Source: Kiritimatiellia bacterium
Lineage (GTDB): Bacteria; Verrucomicrobiota; Kiritimatiellia; RFP12; UBA1067
Assembly (NCBI GenBank): GCA_017936245.1
Contig: JAGBFY010000594.1
Location: 1-8,272, forward strand
Direction: 5' to 3'
Length of the DNA: 8,272 nucleotides
Part shown: positions 5,640 to 8,272 of the stretch, one piece after another
Position numbering within the stretch: the first letter of the stretch is position 1
Layout of the letters: the number at the start of each line of letters is the position of its first letter
Notes under the pieces: generated by a model
Told to the model about the DNA's origin: nothing
What the model saw: only the letters and a program-made list of their open reading frames with translations
Database searches by the model: none
Translations under genes and position numbers: made by a program

Positions 5640-8000
5640 TTATTGACGGAATGATCTATCGGTCAGCTTGTAGACATGGAATCCGATCGGACCGAAATCG
5701 TCCTCGAGAACGCCGCCCGGACATTTCACCTTGCGATTTTCACGCATAGCCTCGGCTATGTCGCCCACACTGTCAATACGGAAACGGGCCTTGACGTTCT
5801 CCATTGTCGCATTAACCGCAATCAAGTATGCCTTGCCGCCGTGCCGTTTCAGGAGATATGTGATGGTCGGTCCACCGAGTTTGTTGCTTCTCGGACCACT
5901 CACAACTTCAACTGACGGTTGAACTCCGGTGCGTTCAAGAAGCGCGGGCGACAGCTCCTTTATCCATGTGGCGAGTTCGCACATATCCTTCCAACGATCT
6001 GGCGCGGAGGTCATGCCCTCGTTGTGTGCCTTGCGCTTCTTGTCGTAAAAGCCGCCATATGTGTACCAAGTGATGCCGTTTGCTTCGTTGGCGAGTGCTG
6101 CAAAGCTCGTGGCGAAAAGCTGCTGTTTGGACGGGAAATGCTGCCAGCCGAGCCAGCCCTTGAACCACTGCATGATCGGCCAGACCGAACGTTTCCTGCC
6201 ATCGCCGAAATCACGCATCTCACGATGCACGCCCTGCATGTCGCGGATGGTAACCGCCACGCATATTTCGTCACGGGGATCCCCTTCCCAACCGAGTATG
6301 GGATATATCTCCGGCATAAAGACGTCCGCGCCGGTGACGTACGGAGCGAAGTTGGAGATCTCCCTGTTGGAGAAAATCACATCCGCCTGGCAGGTAATGC
6401 GCGTTGGGTCGACCGCCTTCAGCGAGTTGTGGTAGCAAAGCAGCTCTTCCGGCCTTGTGTTGATGCTTGTGTCGTCGCCGATATACCAAGACAGAATCTC
6501 AGGATTGTTGCGCCCTTTTTCGAAAAAGTTCCTGTGCATGTAGCGTCCAGCCACCCAGAGCTTGAACCCGTATTTGCGCGCAGCGGCAAGAAATTCAGAA
6601 TCCCAGGTATTGTCGTACGTGTGTGCAAAGTTAAAGCCCGCCGCCTTGAGACCTTCGAACGCGACATCATAATCCATGCCGTTGAATTCGCGCTTGCACA
6701 CTCCATACGCACCGATCGGGAAAAACGGTTTGCCGCCCACAAGAACCATGCCGTCATCGCGCAAGGTAACCTTCGGGACATCAGGAGCCTCACCGATGAA
6801 GAAGGCAAGTCGATTCGTGTAGCAGTTGCCGTGCATATCGGCAGCAACAACATTGACACTGTGGAGTCCGTCCCTCCAAGCCGCTGAACCGGTCTGCGCG
6901 AGAACATCACCGTTTCGGGCAAACGACTCCGTCATATTCTTCCCATCTACGGACACGCTTACAGAACGCCAGTCCACGCACGATCCGTCGGTGACCTTGA
7001 GTTTGAGACGCTCGGAACGGTCTGTAGTGGGCGTTTCGCTCACAACCTTCACGCACGGGGCGATCTTGTCCTTGACCGGCAGCCAGTTGCGGTCCACTGC
7101 ATTCCCGACACACACCTCCTTCAATGCGGGAGTCACGCCGGGCGCGGAGATGAGCTGCGCCTCGTACTGCACATACGGGAAGTTCGCTTCGAACGGTCCG
7201 GTATAGAAGGTCTTCGGAGATCCGTCCGGTCCGACGAGCGGAGCGGAATCGAGAGCCTTCCCGTCGGCGCCGCCACGGACCCTGAAACGCACCGCCGTTC
7301 CGGCAGGCGTGTCGGCCTTCCATGAGATGCGTCCGCCTTTTCGGATCGAGGACACGAACCTTCCCTCCTTCAGATAGGCCGGAGTCCCGTCGGAGAACGA
7401 AACCTCGATATCGCTGTACACCACCCGCTCGCCAGCACCGACATCGGGCTTGTCGCACCCGAACTGGACGCTCACGGCGACGGCTCCGTCCGGAACGGCG
7501 ACCGAGGTGCGGATGCGGGTGACGCCGGCCTTCTCCACGATATAGCTCATTGTCGAATGCGGCATAGCCGCGCCGTTAGCCCCGTACCAATGGAAAACAT
7601 TGTTCCAGCCGACCACTTTACCGTCCGTCTCAGGAAGCGGGCAGGCGGATTCGATATTGAAGGAAAGGAAACAGCGGTCCGCACCCTTCGGCACGGTAAC
7701 ACGGGGAGAAACCGCGCGCCACGCCGTGTCGCACTTCGATGCAGGCCCTCCGATGTACAGAACCTCTTTGCCGTTAAGCGTCTTTCCGAACTCTATCTTC
7801 TGACGATTCTTGTAATTGACGCTCGTCCACCCTTCCCATGGGATGGCACGTTCGTTGCGCCCCGTCTCAAGACACGTCAACGCCTTGCGCTTGATACTCA
7901 CCCCGTCGCTGAAATCAAATGTCGCCCCGACATTGTCGCCCCGAACCGACAACCACGTCGCGGCCACCGCGGCCGCCAAAACAATAGATCCGTTTCTCAT
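5640..8000 (-). CDS. Secreted multidomain protein with a clan GH-A-like TIM barrel, putative glycoside hydrolase, 786 residues
   Basis: Residues 1-21 form a signal peptide (MRNGSIVLAAAVAATWLSVRG). Residues about 24-204 look like a jelly-roll domain. About 205-300 are a second beta region. About 315-405 are an Ig-like domain with the typical ending DGLHSVNVVAADMHGN. The barrel (about 412-690) opens DGMVLVGGKPFFPIGAYGV, a common entry to GH-A-like enzymes, with GFNFAHTY after it. ILSWYIGDDTS (501-511) sits where relatives carry the acid/base motif, and VFMPEIYPI (560-568) is where the second carboxylate would fall. The last 95 residues are a beta domain typical of such enzymes. I cannot assign a GH family or substrate. 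An in-frame extension to 8162 is open, but I chose ATG at 8000: it begins the signal peptide, has GGTGA 5 bases upstream, and the promoter lies inside the extension. It is the first gene of the operon. Confidence 0.85.
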   Translation of the reverse strand: MRNGSIVLAAAVAATWLSVRGDNVGATFDFSDGVSIKRKALTCLETGRNERAIPWEGWTSVNYKNRQKIEFGKTLNGKEVLYIGGPASKCDTAWRAVSPRVTVPKGADRCFLSFNIESACPLPETDGKVVGWNNVFHWYGANGAAMPHSTMSYIVEKAGVTRIRTSVAVPDGAVAVSVQFGCDKPDVGAGERVVYSDIEVSFSDGTPAYLKEGRFVSSIRKGGRISWKADTPAGTAVRFRVRGGADGKALDSAPLVGPDGSPKTFYTGPFEANFPYVQYEAQLISAPGVTPALKEVCVGNAVDRNWLPVKDKIAPCVKVVSETPTTDRSERLKLKVTDGSCVDWRSVSVSVDGKNMTESFARNGDVLAQTGSAAWRDGLHSVNVVAADMHGNCYTNRLAFFIGEAPDVPKVTLRDDGMVLVGGKPFFPIGAYGVCKREFNGMDYDVAFEGLKAAGFNFAHTYDNTWDSEFLAAARKYGFKLWVAGRYMHRNFFEKGRNNPEILSWYIGDDTSINTRPEELLCYHNSLKAVDPTRITCQADVIFSNREISNFAPYVTGADVFMPEIYPILGWEGDPRDEICVAVTIRDMQGVHREMRDFGDGRKRSVWPIMQWFKGWLGWQHFPSKQQLFATSFAALANEANGITWYTYGGFYDKKRKAHNEGMTSAPDRWKDMCELATWIKELSPALLERTGVQPSVEVVSGPRSNKLGGPTITYLLKRHGGKAYLIAVNATMENVKARFRIDSVGDIAEAMRENRKVKCPGGVLEDDFGPIGFHVYKLTDRSFRQ

Positions 8001-8005
8001 AAGTT

Positions 8006-8010
8006 TCACC
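8006..8010 (-). promoter_or_regulatory. Ribosome binding site deciding the start of the barrel protein
   Basis: GGTGA on the minus strand lies 5 bases before ATG at 8000. It is a moderate match, but together with the signal peptide it favours this start over upstream in-frame codons, including ATG at 8021. Confidence 0.5.
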
Positions 8011-8065
8011 GTTACTACCATCCCATCCCGTAGGCGAGACAAACTGTATTCCTGAAATGAAGTGT

Positions 8066-8095
8066 ATGTTATCACAGATCGGCCGATCAAGTCAA
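8066..8095 (-). promoter_or_regulatory. Sigma70-type promoter of the three-gene operon
   Basis: On the minus strand, TTGACT (8095-8090) and TAACAT (8071-8066) are 18 bases apart. The -35 matches consensus at five of six positions. Transcription would start near 8059, giving a leader of about 59 bases before ATG at 8000. Confidence 0.6.
8077..8088. promoter_or_regulatory. Perfect 12-bp palindrome in the promoter spacer, candidate operator
   Basis: GATCGGCCGATC is identical to its reverse complement and lies wholly between the -35 and -10 of the operon promoter. A bound protein there would block RNA polymerase, so a repressor operator is the natural reading. No regulator is identified. Confidence 0.45.
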
Positions 8096-8118
8096 CCTGC
8101 ATACGACACCTGGAGGTT

Positions 8119-8151
8119 CCCCAATTTTTTGGGGGCTGGCGGGGCACCCCC
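8119..8151. repeat. GC-rich palindromic cluster, possible REP-like element
   Basis: CCCCAA (8119-8124) pairs with TTGGGG (8129-8134) around a four-base loop. The same run GGGGG (8131-8135) can instead pair with CCCCC (8147-8151) around an 11-base loop, so the two hairpins exclude each other. The block lies between the two divergent promoters and should not be in either main transcript. It differs in composition from the AT-richer flanks, which fits a dispersed extragenic palindrome, but only one copy is visible. Confidence 0.4.
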
Positions 8152-8183
8152 GAGCCGAGCACAGTTCACGCACTGGCGGCACG

Positions 8184-8223
8184 AAAAAAAAAGTCACCTC
8201 TCCTGAATGATCTTCGCTATAAT
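8184..8223 (+). promoter_or_regulatory. Promoter of the divergent plus-strand gene
   Basis: A perfect TATAAT (8218-8223) lies 34 bases before the ATG at 8258. The -35 is poor (CACCTC, 8195-8200, at 17-base spacing), but a run of nine A (8184-8192) just upstream could act as an UP-like element. Transcription would start near 8230. Confidence 0.6.
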
Positions 8224-8229
8224 GCGAAG
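8212..8229. promoter_or_regulatory. Inverted repeat enclosing the -10 box, candidate operator
   Basis: CTTCGC-TATAAT-GCGAAG is a perfect 6-bp inverted repeat whose centre is exactly the -10 hexamer. A second short near-palindrome, GTGCTAACAC (8229-8238), follows at the expected start site. A repressor covering the -10 would be expected, possibly the divergent gene's own product. That last step is inference. Confidence 0.45.
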
Positions 8230-8244
8230 TGCTAACACAAACAA

Positions 8245-8249
8245 GGGAG
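8245..8249 (+). promoter_or_regulatory. Ribosome binding site of the divergent gene
   Basis: GGGAG within AAGGGAGA lies 8 bases before ATG at 8258. A nearer ATG at 8250 overlaps the Shine-Dalgarno itself and is therefore unlikely to be the start. Confidence 0.6.
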
Positions 8250-8257
8250 ATGACGGC

Positions 8258-8272
8258 ATGTATGATACCACA
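8258..8272 (+). CDS. Start of a divergent gene, five codons visible
   Basis: Only MYDTT can be read before the window ends. The gene is supported by a perfect TATAAT, a strong Shine-Dalgarno and correct spacing, not by its protein sequence. Divergent placement beside a glycan operon is common for a transcriptional regulator, and both promoters carry palindromes, but nothing in five residues confirms that. Confidence 0.5.

Noticed and set aside
5919..6887. Long plus-strand open frame of 322 codons
   Set aside because: It is antisense to the barrel gene, has no signal or domain I recognise, and the minus-strand frame has coherent domains over the same DNA.
8001..8162. N-terminal extension of the barrel protein to position 8162
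   Set aside because: The extension covers the operon promoter and the GC-rich palindromes and puts a signal peptide 54 residues into the protein. ATG at 8000 starts the signal peptide directly.
1..8272. CRISPR arrays, tRNA or rRNA genes, insertion sequences, phage genes
   Set aside because: No regularly spaced repeats, tRNA-like cloverleaf, rRNA segment or transposase/integrase motif was seen on either strand.

Overview
The window is a stretch of bacterial chromosome coding almost entirely on the minus strand. It is devoted to exported proteins, mostly glycan-active or glycan-binding. Signal peptides, duplicated LamG-like (concanavalin A-like) modules whose domains begin YVQDGLVLH, a secreted formylglycine-generating-enzyme (FGE/SUMF1)-type protein with an N-terminal beta domain, a GH20 hexosaminidase and a large multidomain TIM-barrel protein together point to the Planctomycetota-Verrucomicrobiota-Lentisphaerota group. 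Within it, a gut or anoxic Kiritimatiellota or Verrucomicrobiota member is my best guess. That placement is inferred from architecture and was not tested by any search.

Layout, reading the minus strand from high to low coordinates. A divergent intergenic region (8001-8257) carries a sigma70-like promoter for each direction. Each promoter has a perfect palindrome built into it, and a GC-rich palindromic cluster lies between them. To the right only the first five codons (MYDTT) of a plus-strand gene are visible. To the left run three closely spaced genes that look like one operon: a 786-residue secreted multidomain protein with a clan GH-A-like barrel (5640-8000), a 703-residue secreted protein with two LamG-like modules (3502-5613), and a 646-residue secreted GH20 beta-N-acetylhexosaminidase (1525-3465). 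The gaps are 26 and 36 bases and each gene has its own Shine-Dalgarno sequence.

After a 132-base gap with its own promoter and a CAACCG box array comes a second, two-gene unit. It consists of a 103-residue small secreted protein or lipoprotein (1081-1392) and an FGE/SUMF1-domain protein (1-1046) whose C-terminus lies outside the window.

How the genes may work together (inference): the first operon would recognise and trim an amino-sugar-containing glycan such as mucin, a glycosaminoglycan or a chitin-like polymer. The LamG protein would bind it, GH20 would remove terminal HexNAc, and the barrel protein would attack another linkage. No SusC/SusD pair, transporter or sulfatase is present in the window. 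The second operon pairs an unrecognised small exported protein with an FGE-fold protein. It could be a sulfatase maturation factor, but many exported members of this fold are not, and the residues that would decide are off the edge.
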